Shown here piece after piece: positions 45,080-56,900 of a DNA stretch of 64,000 nucleotides. Both the position numbers and the translations under genes were made by a program. The stretch's first letter is position 1. Every line of letters starts with the position of its first letter. Source of the DNA: Botrytis cinerea B05.10 (Eukaryota > Ascomycota > Leotiomycetes > Helotiales > Sclerotiniaceae); contig NC_037318.1 in NCBI RefSeq assembly GCF_000143535.2, forward strand, positions 372,001 through 436,000. Reading direction: 5' to 3'. The notes under the pieces were generated by a model. The model searched no databases. It was given only the letters and a program-made list of their open reading frames with translations, and was not told the origin of the DNA.

Positions 45080-47755
45080 ATGAATTACGAAAATCCCAAG
45101 ACTGCTGTCTTCAAATGCGTTGTTGATGTGCTTCTTCTTCGCGTTTCTGAAGATGGACATTTCGGTCTACCAGAATGCGGCCTGTCTAGAGACATCAAGA
45201 ACGAGCTTTTAGATACGTACATGCCGACAAGCCTTTTGGCGCATTGTTCAATGTTGTTCCACCTCCTCCTGAGTACGACCTCTTACGAAACGTTAAAAAC
45301 GCACCAAAACAACTCACTCTCTCAACTGCACAAATTGGAGCAAGCAAGAAAGCCGACTTTCAACCTCTTGACCGAGTTAACGTCACAATCGGATTCTCTA
45401 CGTGTGAGACCGAGCATAACTTCATCTTTTTGCGCGCCATCTTTCCCTTTGAGCAAATTCCAGACACAGTTGATCCTAGATCGCTCAGTTCTAATGGGAT
45501 GGTAATGAAGCTCAAATTTCGCGCGAAAAATCTGTCTTCCTCCAATTATTTTCGCACCTGAAGATGGTTCCGACAAGAACAATCTCACCACTATCGGCAC
45601 AGTGAAACTCTTCAGTGTCAACGATGACGATGAAGAGGTTTTCAACGGTTATACAATTGATGTCATTCCTTTTCGTGGATGCCTGTCTCAGAATTTCATT
45701 ACAAACTGCAACGTACCTACGATTGCTTCGGGTACCTTCATCAGGGATTCGAGCTTAAGACCCAACATCGTCACACAAAAGCAGTTGCAATATTTCTCAA
45801 AGGAGGAAATGACGACTCGTCTTTCCTGAAGCAACTACAATTTAACCTCCACAAATTCCTCAAGAAGTTACTCCCCAGTTCGTTCTTGAGACTGATTCTC
45901 GAGATGACGTTGACGTCGAGAAGAAGAAGACCAAGAAGAAACGTCTCACCAAATAGCAACTCGAAGATCGTCGTGCAACCGTTGTGAGTTATATGCCTTG
46001 AAGCAAGCCATCCGACTCATGAAGATCGTTGATGACTCTGCTTATTATGGCTCCACAGGACTTGAGACTACAACCTGGCGATGTCTTGAAAGTCAACTTC
46101 AATCCAGAAAATCCAATTCTCAAGGAAGATTGGAACCTCACCGTGTGCGAGTCATTTGACTGGTCATACCAAGGAGAATCCGTTGGTATCCTCAAGCGCT
46201 CTTTGGTCCCGCTTGATGATGGTGCTATCAAAGAGGAAAAGAGAGCTTACAGACATCTTGTCGGCACTATTATACCAGCTGTTGATGGAAACATGGATTC
46301 AGAGCCCTTCTTGAGAGTGCTCGTCCGGTCTCTGTTCTCCTAAATTATTATGAGTTCGAGGAAGCAAAAGCTAGAGTGTTCAAGGCTCTCAATCACTTCT
46401 TTCATTCCATTTGGCCCAATGGTTCATATGGTGGCTCACAATTGTCGACCTGTAGCTATTCAGGATGCATGGATGAATGGTCAAAGGTGCTGTTGATGAA
46501 TGTCAATCGGGTGGGAATTTTGATATCCTGAGTGAAGACGCTGGTCTCAGTATGGAGAGAATGTAAAAGATCAACTCGATTTAATTGAGCACCTTGGGAA
46601 CACACCAGTCAACGAGCAACGCAAGGCCGTTGGCATCGTCGAAGGTTTCCCAGGTGTTGGCAAGACAGCTTTCTTGGCCTATGTTGTTGTGTGCATGCTG
46701 GCTCAACGCCCTCAAGCTCCCATTGGTTGTATCTCCGCTGCAAATCAACCAACAGACATTCTTGCCAAGGCTATCGAACATGCAATTGAAGTTACTTGCA
46801 ACAGACAGCCAGATCTTGCACCTCTTCTCCGTCGGTAGGTGGTCATTCGTGTATATTCGACACAGACCGAGACCAGCTCCTAATCAGTTTGGCTGATAGG
46901 GCTCCAAATGATTTGATAATTCAGGATGTTGATGATGATGGTGGTGCTGACAATACTGCCGTGTTTCGGCTTTGGTCATTAATGAGGGAAAAGCGCCTGC
47001 CAATAATCCAGACACCGAGGACGAAGAAGAAGAAGAAGCGTCTCACCAAAAGACAACGACAAGATCGCGAAGTTAGTTGCTACTGCCAGAAAGTCAAGCA
47101 GAAACCGCACCTAAAGCTGCTTACTCGAACTACATCGAGAAAGACAACAACGCTTTACCCGTCACCGAGGAAGGGTACGAAGGTGATTTTTCACAACTCA
47201 TTCTCAAGAATGCACTCCTCTCCGATGGTTCCTTCAATTTAGCCGATCCCCATACCAAGGCATTGTTTACCAATGATACAGTACTTGATATGGCCGCATC
47301 AATCAATAGACAACTTGCTCCTGGTGTCCATGGTGTCAAAGATACCAGATTCCGTGTGCCAGAGATGAGCTCTGCCTACAAGGTACTTGAAGCTTTCCTG
47401 TCACATGATGGATCGTTCCAAGCCGCTGCACTTAGGTACAAGCAGTACCCTGAAGAGGGAAAGACCATGACTCATGAAGATGTCCGTGAATTGTTGAAGA
47501 AAGCAGTACTCTGGAGAGGGAAAGACCATGGCTCATGAAGATGTCCGTGAATTGTTGAAGGAAGCAGTACTCTGAAGAGGGAAAGGCCATGGCTCATGAA
47601 GATGTCCGTGAATCGTTGAAGGATTTGTTGCCAAAGGCAATCAAGTCAGCTAGAGGAAACGTAAAGGTCGTCCTGACAACACCATCACAAACTGTTACCA
47701 CCAAGCAGTTTACTCCTCAAGCTCCTCTTCTGCAAGGTTCCTAGGGATGGTCTCG
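45080..47755 (+). pseudogene. Decayed P-loop (SF1 helicase-like) gene
   Basis: A chain of coding segments in shifting frames rather than one gene. Segments begin at 45080 (MNYENPKTAVFKC), shift near 45244 to a frame with FNVVPPPPEYDLLRNVKNAP, then continue with stops and shifts through pieces such as VNFNPENPILKEDWNLTV (about 46095) and LDLIEHLGNTPVNEQRKA. The clearest landmark is a Walker A motif, GFPGVGKTAF, at about 46645-46668, preceded by an NEQRKAV Q-motif-like segment, as in superfamily 1 helicases of the Upf1/Dna2 type. Later in-frame stops and a 61-bp triplication break the 3' part. Canonical splice sites do not repair the breaks, so I call it a pseudogene. The subfamily is uncertain. 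Confidence 0.7.
47450..47632 (+). repeat. 61-bp tandem triplication that shifts the reading frame
   Basis: Three successive copies starting at 47450, 47511 and 47572 (CTG.AGAGGGAAAG.CCATG.CTCATGAAGATG...), with few differences; the third degenerates after about 55 bp. Because 61 is not divisible by three, each copy puts the next in a new frame and the helicase-like frame ends after the first. Confidence 0.92.
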
Positions 47756-47924
47756 TCAAAGATTCCATGATGTGGTTGCTAACGCACTCAAAATTGTTTC
47801 CCCAGAAAATTAGTTTATAATAAATAGTCAATGGAATTATTCGGTCCTTGTAATTCTTTAATACCTTTACTTTGTGATAAGAGCTAGATTACAAGAAATG
47901 ATAACAAAGTGTAACCTTTGAAAA

Positions 47925-48305
47925 TTTTGAATCTCCTAATTCTTCCAAATCTTCCAAACCTTTTGGATCTCTCAAATCACTTGAATCTTCCAAATCACTT
48001 GAATCTCTTAAATTACTTGAATCTCTCAAATGTATTGAATCTTCTAAACCTTTTGGATGATTTGAATCACTTAAAACATTCAAATCTTCCAAACCTTTTG
48101 GATCTCTCAAATCACTTGAATCTCTTAAATTACTTGAATCTCTCAAATCACTTGAATCTTCCAAATCACTTGAATCTCTTAAATTACTTGAATCTCTCAA
48201 ATGTATTGAATCTTCTAAACCTTTTGGATGTTTTGAATCACTTAAAACATTCAAATCTTCCAACCCTTTTGGATCTCTCAAATGTATTGAATCATTTGAA
48301 TATTT
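47925..48305. repeat. 18-bp minisatellite with a 171-bp higher-order repeat
   Basis: Degenerate 18-bp units of type CTTGAATCTCTCAAATCA, also organised as a larger 171-bp period (57 codons). Both strands are open across it: the minus strand reads repeated RDSSNL/EDSSDL/RDPKGL units and the plus strand reads Asn/Leu-rich repeats. It is probably non-coding, since there are no flanking exons or conserved ends. Confidence 0.88.
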
Positions 48306-48479
48306 AAATAACCCTACTAAAGTCAAGAAGTCAATGAGTATATCTAAAGAGAATAACACTTATTAAACTTTATCTCGCATGACCTTATCCCAGACAAAGA
48401 TGTCGTATCTGTCACGTGTCCACTAGCGTGATTGATCATGGATGCTTAGTCATCAATTGCCTTTACGCGGGCACTCTTC

Positions 48480-50588
48480 CAAGAAGCCTCTCTTCTCGTA
48501 GTAGGATATCAAATATTCGACCTTGCACCTATCATTTGGTTCTATTCCACACACCGTGATAGTGTTAAACTTCCTCGGATTAATTCAATTCTTGCCGATT
48601 TTCAAGAAGCTGTATGACACTATCATCTACCCAAGATCTTTGACGCACCAAAATCGAAAGGACCATCTCTTAAGACTGTTCAAAAAGCTATTGCGGATGG
48701 AGAAAACTTTGGCGATCAGAAATATTCGACTCTATGTGTCGAAAATTCGAGATGGGAGAAGGTGGATCATTATGCGTTTTGTCTCCTCAGACTTTGCTCT
48801 GGCAACGCTCATGCGAGAAACGGTTTATTTCGAGACAGGCAGATGAGTATCCCAGAGAAAGAGGTCAGACTCTGGATGTGCATGGTAGCAGCAACGGCGA
48901 GAGAAAATCGTAACGTTGTCGCTGTTAAAAAGCGCAAATCAGGAGACCAATTCATGCTCACCGAAGATTCTCTACTCCATGACCCATCTTCAGTTAATAT
49001 CTTTGGGAATAACACACGAGGTGTTCTCAATCAGCGCGCTTCTGCACACAAGGCTCAAAAGGACTCAATCGGAGGCTCTCCACGTTCCTCCTCAGAAACT
49101 TTGCCATCTCAGGTTTCTAGTCTTGCGGTTGGCGTTACTAATATCGCTTCAGTCCATTGAATCCGTTCGATCTGACAACTTCTTTCGGGAAATACTTGAC
49201 CATACAAGTAACATTGAAATTCTCAACTATAAGATGAATTTGGAGAAGCTTGTCACTCAAGGCGAAGAAAATGGAGATTTGGACGCTGAAGAGATGATGG
49301 CCAATTCTGCACTTCTGGACAAAGAAATCAATGCAGTCAGCCGCTCACAATCACACATTGCTTTTCAACCACCTACACCAACAACTCCCAGTGCCACAGC
49401 CACGCTAGAGGCCTTGTTAGACAATCCAAACTACCAACCAGGTAACTACGAGGATGCTTGCAAATACTTCGGTTTCGACCCAGACCACCCTCGTTTCTCG
49501 ACGAACAAGCCATCGTTTTCATTCCAGAGTTGGCAAGTGACTGGTATGAGACAGGTGCTGAGAATATTGGAGAACCCTTTGGTCAAGGTTTGTATCCTCG
49601 CAGATGCTACTGGTCTTGGTAAGACAATTACAATCTGTGGAGTATGGATTTGGGTAAGTTCTCCTCTGAATGACATTTATACAAGTTGCTAATTATTGCA
49701 CAGTTGGAGATGTTGAGAGAAAAAGCTTGTGCACAATACATATCCACCAAGCAAGAACACGATCGACTTGAAAAGCTACACAATGATTGGAATATTGAAA
49801 ATGCTGATCCTGATCTCCATCCAGCCGAATCGCGCAGCTCAGATAACGAGTCTCCCGGTCCTATGTTGGTAGATGACAATCCACATCAAGTACCCGAAGA
49901 ACCACTCAAACCAGCACCTCCAAGGCTCAAGATGCTTATTTTGTTGCCTGAACTGATCGAACAATGGACAATAGAGATCAGAAACCCCAGTTCCGACTTC
50001 CAAGTATACATCTACCATGGTGACGAACGCAAATCTAGATCTGAAACTCACAGAAAGATCATCGGAAAGCTCACACGTCGTCATCCTATATTCAATGGTG
50101 AAGAGCGTAACTCGAGAGTTGTTGCCATTACCACCTTAGTCACACTGAGAAATCGTCATGGACCGACGGCCTTGAAAAATTTCCGGCTTACTAGAAAGTA
50201 CCTCACTGAACAACAAGCCAAAGATTGTTTGACAATTAATGATCCTGACTGGGAGTTCAACTTGGCAGGCCTGTTTGAGCATATCACCGTTGACGAAGCT
50301 CACATTTTAAAGAATGCTGACACCATACCTCATACTTCAGTGAATTAGCTCGAACCAACCTTCCAGATACAAGCAACTGCCACAGTCTTGTCTAATCGTA
50401 TCGAAGATTTTGGAGGTTACATGAAGTTCATTGAAGAATACAAGAATACGTGGATCCATGAAAATTTGACCAGATGGGGTTTGACAGATGGAGGCAATTT
50501 CAATCAATTCACTTTGGCAGATCATTTAGGTGCTGCATTACTCCTTAAAAAGCGATGGAACGATGGTGTCACAGGTTCAATAGCATAG
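48480..50588 (+). pseudogene. Decayed SNF2-family ATPase gene, truncated after the DEAH region
   Basis: Coding remnants run in one direction: WFYSTHRDSVKLPRINS near 48537, a stop (TGA at 48615-48617, one C-to-T change from CGA Arg), then PKIFDAPKSKG, and a frame change near 49155 between a segment ending TNIASVH and one with IESVRSDNFFREILD. From there the frame is long: a SNF2 Walker A (LADATGLGKTI, about 49600), a good intron 49654-49703 (GTAAGT..CACAG), motif Ia (LILLPELIEQW) and motif II (ITVDEAHILKN, near 50290). A TAG stop follows at about 50346, then a further related piece to 50588. The second RecA-like half is missing. Upstream stop, frameshift and truncation together mean a pseudogene. 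Confidence 0.8.
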
Positions 50589-51755
50589 TCTTGTGGATGC
50601 CTTAGGCATCTACGCCCTATATAGTCGGCGCTCATCCAGCGCCTTCTTCCATCCCTGTAGAATATCATACATCTTACCTAGGACCTATCCCTCGCACCGT
50701 GATAGATGGATTACTGACTCTAAGAAAAACAACAGAGATTCTAAATATAATCTATCGAAGATATGGAAAGAGGCAACGATCAGACGCATTTGTATCTCAT
50801 CAAAAAAAAAATAGAAGATTATATTATAGGCTAGTATTCTAGAAAGATCACTTGTCATTTTGATGCCCACAAAATAGAGCAATATAAGACTAACAGATTA
50901 TTCTAATCATTCTAATCATTCTAATCATTCTAATCATTCTAATCATTCTAATCATTCTAATCATTCTAATCATTCTAATCATTCTAATCATTCTAATTAC
51001 TTTAATTATTCTAAATATCCCAATCCTTCTAATCATTCTAATTATTAAACTTTTATTTCCCCGTTTCCTCTTTTCTGCAATCTGAGCTTTAATATAGCAT
51101 GTAACCATACTCCATCTGCCAGAATGTTCATGACCTGGATACTATGGGAAAATTTTGAAGCTAATCAAGCCTATCAAGCTTTACTCAACTATACTCCAGC
51201 TATCAGAATACTGATGACATTGATACTATGTCGGTTTTTGTCTGACATACCAAGAAATTGACTTCGGGGTTGAGAGATCGAAGAAAGCGGCCTGTATGAA
51301 TTATATTGCTCATGTGTCTTGGGCTTGGCACAAAATTTTGCTAGCCTTAGCTGGTTTATGGCCGAGGTGCAGTAAATCTTCATTTTCCACACTGCAACAT
51401 GCATACGACTGAAGTGTGGCAGGCTTTCTCGAGGAATCAGTATAATGATTCAATAGAGGTTGAACAATGAAAACATGGAATTTGTTAGCAAACGATTGAA
51501 GAATGGATATGTTAAAATTTTGAAAGATAAGAAGTATCTCGTCAGTCAATTAACCAACTAGTAATACATCTTAGCAATAACAATCACCACAAAATTTGGA
51601 ACAGGAAAGAATGTTATGTAGTATGTACTTGATAGATATATAATCCAGACTATTCAATTCGAATCATAGACACACACAGACATCTCAAACTATATACAAC
51701 AGAATAGAAAATTCCTCCTCTCCCAATCCCCTTAAACATCTTTCATTTTTCTACT
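50589..51755. other. Gene-free region with a 9-bp minisatellite
   Basis: It contains the CATTCTAAT array (listed separately) and the 3' flank of the GH131 gene. No coding region supported. Confidence 0.55.
50898..51045. repeat. (CATTCTAAT)n 9-bp minisatellite
   Basis: About 11 near-perfect copies to 50996, followed by degenerate copies to about 51045. The minus strand reads as an artificial MIR repeat frame. Confidence 0.95.
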
Positions 51756-53583
51756 TTAAGCAGAAATACATTGGCTATAATAATCATTTTGAACAGTGCA
51801 GGTACTTCCACTAACACAGGTACCAGTTCCAGTCCAGTTCTTTCCTCCACATTGCATGTACAAAGCAATCTCTCCCGAGCTGCTTCCTCCAGTGCTAGTA
51901 GCACCCGCGCTCGAAGCGACAGTGGTAGAAGTGGTTTGGGTGACTGTCATGGTAAGGGTGGTATGGGGTTTCGAGCTAGCACCCGCAGAAGTTAGAACCG
52001 CTGAAGAGCTAGCAGCTACGTTTACATTTCCTGCCAAACTTGATGCAATTGCAGCAGAAGAAGCTTTCTTAGTGCAAGATTTCTTGGAAGTGACAAAAGT
52101 AGATGGAGCAGCAATGGAGAGGACAGAAGAAGAAGTGATGACGGCGGATTCAGATGTGTAGGTGGATGAAACGGAAGAAGTGGTTAAGAATGTTGAACCT
52201 CCGGCGGTGACGTAGACAGTTGTTGGGATGATATCGACGGAGGTGACAGTTTGAGTCGAGGTGAATTCGACAATGGATCCGCTAGCTTGGGATGCGATGG
52301 CTACAGCGCTAGTGATAGCGGTAGCGGAGGAGGCCTTCTTTGTGCAGGATTTCTTGGTAGATGATTGTTGGGCTGCGGCGCTGGAGATGGGAGTTGCAGA
52401 AGCGACCTTTTTGGTGCAGGATTTCTTGGTTGAGCTTGATGGAGACGAGACGATAGAAGAAGATGCTTGAACTTGTGCTACAGCTGAAGAGGTAACGACT
52501 GAAGAAACAATAGCAGATGAAGAAGGAATAGCGGCTTGAGTAGAAACAGCCTCAATAGATGTTGCACTAGAAGCTAACGAACTGGAAGCTTCCACAACAG
52601 AACTAGAAGACGCGATAGAAACAACTGAGCTAGAAGCAACAGAAGAAGAATCTACTGACGAGGTTGCAGAAGAAGAACTGGAAACCACGGCTCCACCTGG
52701 TCCAGCAACACTAGTGGTTAGCGATCCACTCTCGATGTATACACCGGAGAAATAGAAATCTTCGGTTCCATCAGTTTGACCGGTAACGGGGAGTTCGAGA
52801 ACTCCCAAGTGCCAGTCTGCACCATTGGAAGAGGCGGAAACTTTGACGGCTGGGACGGTAAGGGTGAGAGCATCAGATCCGGTGGAGTGGTAAAATTCAA
52901 CTGAGCCTGCGGAGAAATCCTTGAATGAAATATTAGTACGTGATGATAAGGGTAAAAAGAATAAAACATACAATTCCGTAAGCAATGTTGTGCCAAACAC
53001 CAGCAGTCCAGTTAGTACTCCATTGACTAGTCGAACTGACATCCCATCTCAAAAGAGGATCACTGGATCCAGATTCTCCACTAATCCAACCACTCTTCAT
53101 CTCTGTGAAATGACTCTCGAAGAAACAGATTTGATGTTCTCTGTAGATACTTGGAGCATTGGTATCTTCACGCATCATACTGAAATGGTAGTAAACCTTT
53201 CCACTTCCAATAGCTGCGGAGGTTTGAGGGATCAATTCGGTACGACGCATGTTTTGACCTTCCCAGTATGAGGTACTATCAAGAGTAATTTTGGCACCGA
53301 GGGCTGATCCAGAATCGGCAGGGTTCTTGTAAGTGCTGTCGAGAGCAACATAGCTGGTAATGTTACTTGTACCATGCTGTTTATTTGTTAGATATCATCG
53401 ACACCAATCAAGCTTTTCTCTACTCACGATATAATTTTGGTAATCACCAACAGCGTTACTCCATGACCAAGCTTCCAAATCCGCCATGGAAGAAGAATCG
53501 AATCGACCATCCCATAAGATCGCACCGTTTGCGCTAGTCGCAGACCCAATAAGGGCTGCCAGAGCCTTCTTTGAAAAATGCAT
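51756..53583 (-). CDS. GH131 beta-glucanase with C-terminal CBM1
   Basis: Secreted glucanase acting on beta-1,3/1,4/1,6-glucans. Exons 53428-53583, 52972-53376 and 51756-52919 (phase 0 junctions; donors GTGAGT and GTATGT) give 574 residues. Signal peptide about 1-20, then the GH131 domain from [20 protein letters not shown] to about residue 255. Family landmarks: [49 protein letters not shown] and LLRWDV. A ~280-residue Ser/Ala/Thr linker includes three KKSCTKK motifs (about residues 354, 378 and 467). The CBM1 at 539-574 is complete: Cys544-x10-Cys555-x5-Cys561-x9-Cys571, with Tyr541, Trp549 and Tyr567/568. On the minus strand a TATAAA lies at 53748-53753 and a GGCTAA at 53926-53931, 165-345 bp upstream. 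Confidence 0.95.
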
Positions 53584-53925
53584 TGTGTTTGATTGTTATA
53601 TAGATACTTCAAGTACCTTGTTGAATATCCACAGGATATGTAAAATTTGTGTTTGAGAAAGAAAGTGTAGAAAAAATAGAAAGCAAAGTTTAAAAGAGTG
53701 AAACGAACTGAATAGCACACAGGACAAAGTTCAAAGAGAAAATCAAATTTATAGAAAAGGGAATCCAAAGTTAATATAGAGAATCATACATTTTCATCGC
53801 AAGGCGATTTAGGTGAAGGTTACCTAGGTAGTTACTACGAAACAAATTAAGCACCCGTTATTCGGAAACTTTTGTTTGTACCTCCAATTTCCCAAATTAA
53901 AGTGCCATCATCAAATATGGAATCG

Positions 53926-53931
53926 TTAGCC
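53926..53931 (-). promoter_or_regulatory. Candidate XlnR/Xyr1 site upstream of GH131
   Basis: GGCTAA on the minus strand, about 345 bp before the GH131 start, like the two sites before the GH7 gene. A six-base motif, so chance is possible. Confidence 0.35.
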
Positions 53932-56900
53932 GCCCAAACCTAGGCAGTTCCTGACTAGGAAAGTCGAAATAGGCGTAAACGCCGAATGAAGTCAGATGAA
54001 CAATGCATGCTGTATAATTGGGGTATAGAACGAAAGACTCATGAAGAAATTAGATGAAGTTTTGGTGATGTTTATGGCAGGACGGTCCGGATATGATCAA
54101 TGTCTCATATAAAACAATTGGTTTGAGTTCATCTGATTCGGGTCATGAAGTGGGTTTATTGCTTATGTTTATGATGCGTTTATCCGTTCTTGGCATTGGA
54201 TAGAAGATTGAAAAAAACGAAACGGGGAATCTAGAATCCTAATTCGGAATTCGGATGTTGGATGTTAGATATTGGACGTGTTTGTTTCTTTTGGATAGGA
54301 GTAAGTGTGTGTTGTGTATATTTGAATGAAGGGGTAGGTGAAGGATTAGCGATAAGTTGCTTTACCTGTCATCGCTTCGCTTTCGAGGCAACTTTAATGA
54401 ATCCCCCTCCTCATATCTAACCCTTCACTAAGCTCTAGACAACAACCCATGAAAACATTGATCAATCCTCCCAGCCAACCATTAATCACCAACTTCAATT
54501 CCTGTTTTCTCCTCCTCAACACACAGAATATACGCCGGCGGACCGCCTGTCCGTGTCCCTTTCACCAGTTCATATATCTCAACATATACCCCCCCTCATA
54601 TATTTCCATCCATGATTCCAATCATCCACCACATTCAAATCATCCAAATGAATCTATTCCTTTCCTTTCCTTTCATCCAAATCATCAGACCCGGCGTTTC
54701 TACAGAAAAAAGTTAATCTAATGTGGAGAAATAATATCCGTCAGATATATTAACAAACCAGGATTGTACGACGCACTCTGAAACATGAACATGGTTTGAC
54801 AGATCTTAGACGAGATTCTTTCGATTGGTTGGCCCCGCTATATCGGCTCTTTTAACCGCTGGGTCTACTAAGATATGCACGTGATATTCACGTGTAATGT
54901 ACTGAGCCACTGTGGCTTAGTTGCTTTAGGTTGGGGCTGATGAAATACAAGGAATGAAAGAGCGAGGAAAGAGTGAGGAGAGAAGTGATAGACATCAAGG
55001 ATAAATGGATGAAATCAGGGTAGAACGATGTTTGTGTAGTACTTTCCCCCTCACTAGCAACAAAATTCTCAAATAACTCAAGATTATAACCGGAGAATAA
55101 TAACTGGTTCGACGCCTTCCTTGCTAGGTCAAGCTTGTTTTGTACCTAGCAAAGACATCCTTCTTCCTCCACAACGTTGTACATCTATCCATCAAATAGT
55201 GTCGGGACAACAACCAAGTATTCCGCCAAATCGTTGTTTGCTTCTATTCGCAATTATCACGGAGTCCCGCATCTGCATAGAGATGTACGTAACACCTATG
55301 TATACTCAAGCCCAGCTCAGCTCATCTCGAACTGTCACAAGGCTGCTGCTAAATACAAATAACTAATATCAATGATCAGATCAGCGAGCAAACTTTACAC
55401 GTCGATCTCCGGAATATCGGGTTTTTGTACTGGTAACTAGCGGGGTGTTGTGTAGGAGGAAAGTCGCTCGAGGCTTTCTACCATGTGAAGTGTATTGTAA
55501 GTTACATTCTGTACTGCAACTCAGGCTATACAAGGCAGATTCACAGAAACCGTCGAGGCGAAGATGTGAAGAGGGGAAGCATTGACTTACATATCCTGAG
55601 CACCCAAGGAAAAGTCTAGGATTTGATAGGATATCACATTGCATACATGCACAACGCTACATTATAGTCTCCAGTCTCCCATCCACAACTGACGAACTTT
55701 CTCAAATTTGAATCTGGACACTAGTGGCAAAGTCGTTATCAGATGCATGTATGTATATGTACATATCCTCGTACATTCTCGTTCCCTTTTCGCCCCCACA
55801 ACATCAGCCGAGCGGACGAATTATCAAGCTAGCTATCCATCTTCTGGTCTGATCCTCGTCTTCTGGTTTTTAATCTCCTGATCAAGTTTGTTTAGAACTA
55901 CTTTGACGAATTACCCCAATGCTGTGACGAGAAACCATTCAAGAATCGATGGACGTTCGCAAAGTATAGCCTACATATACGTCACAGAAAGGTTCTCTCG
56001 AATTCACAAAAGATCCATCTAGACCCCGATTTCGGATATTTATCTGTCACTTATTGAATCTAAAGAAGTTTTTGGTATCTTCGAGGTACACTAGTAGAAA
56101 TAGTAAATACTTGGTGTCTCGATATCATACCCTCTTAGTTCATCACTCCTTCCTTCTCCCCGGAGATATTTCCCCGCGCACATACTTAGCACCGGGCGGG
56201 AAGCTTTCCTTTATTTTAGAGCTGCATAAAACTATCCGAGTTACAGTGTGTAGTCTAGGAAACATCTCCTCGCCTTCCGTGTATTGTTGTTAATTTTGAG
56301 TTTGCAATTCGTATGCTGTGGCGGAAAATGTCCACTTCGATCGTCCCGTTTCATGTGCCGTGAATGTTCTTCCGCATGAGTTAACCTACTGCTAATAAAG
56401 TCAATAATGTGAGCCCAGAAACTCTATTCCATCTCAGTTCCCCTCTATTGAGATCGATTTCTTTGGGTTATCTACAAAATTCACATGGAGTATGTCATTA
56501 CTCAAAACCATCCACCGTTCTGCAATTCCGCTCCTCACAGTTAAGGTATGATCAAACTTCCATGCAAATCACTCACTCAATCAAGCAGCCCAAAAATTGA
56601 ATCAAGAATTCTTAATTCCACTATCTACCTATCTATTAATTACACATCATATACCTGATGGGGGTTTTATTCGTATGTCCTATGCTATGCAATGCTATCA
56701 TTCCTCTGTTCGTCACAAGTACTGTTATGCCGCTAGTCCCACCACTCAAAAAAAGAATCATGAACCGAATACTACCCGCTGAAAGACCATGCATGCAAAA
56801 CAAATTAAGAATCAATGAAAGTGAACTGAACTGATATGTCCGATTTGTTGATCATCAAGCAATCCATACTCCACCATGCATTTTTGACGCCCATCCCCAT

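Noticed and set aside
47450..47632. CRISPR-like array
   Set aside because: Three head-to-tail copies with no spacers, in a eukaryotic genome; a simple tandem duplication.
47889..48359. 156-residue minus-strand and 129-residue plus-strand repeat proteins
   Set aside because: Both are readings of the 18-bp minisatellite; simultaneous openness of both strands is explained by the unit length.
50890..51108. Minus-strand 72-residue frame with MIR repeats
   Set aside because: Reading of the 9-bp minisatellite.
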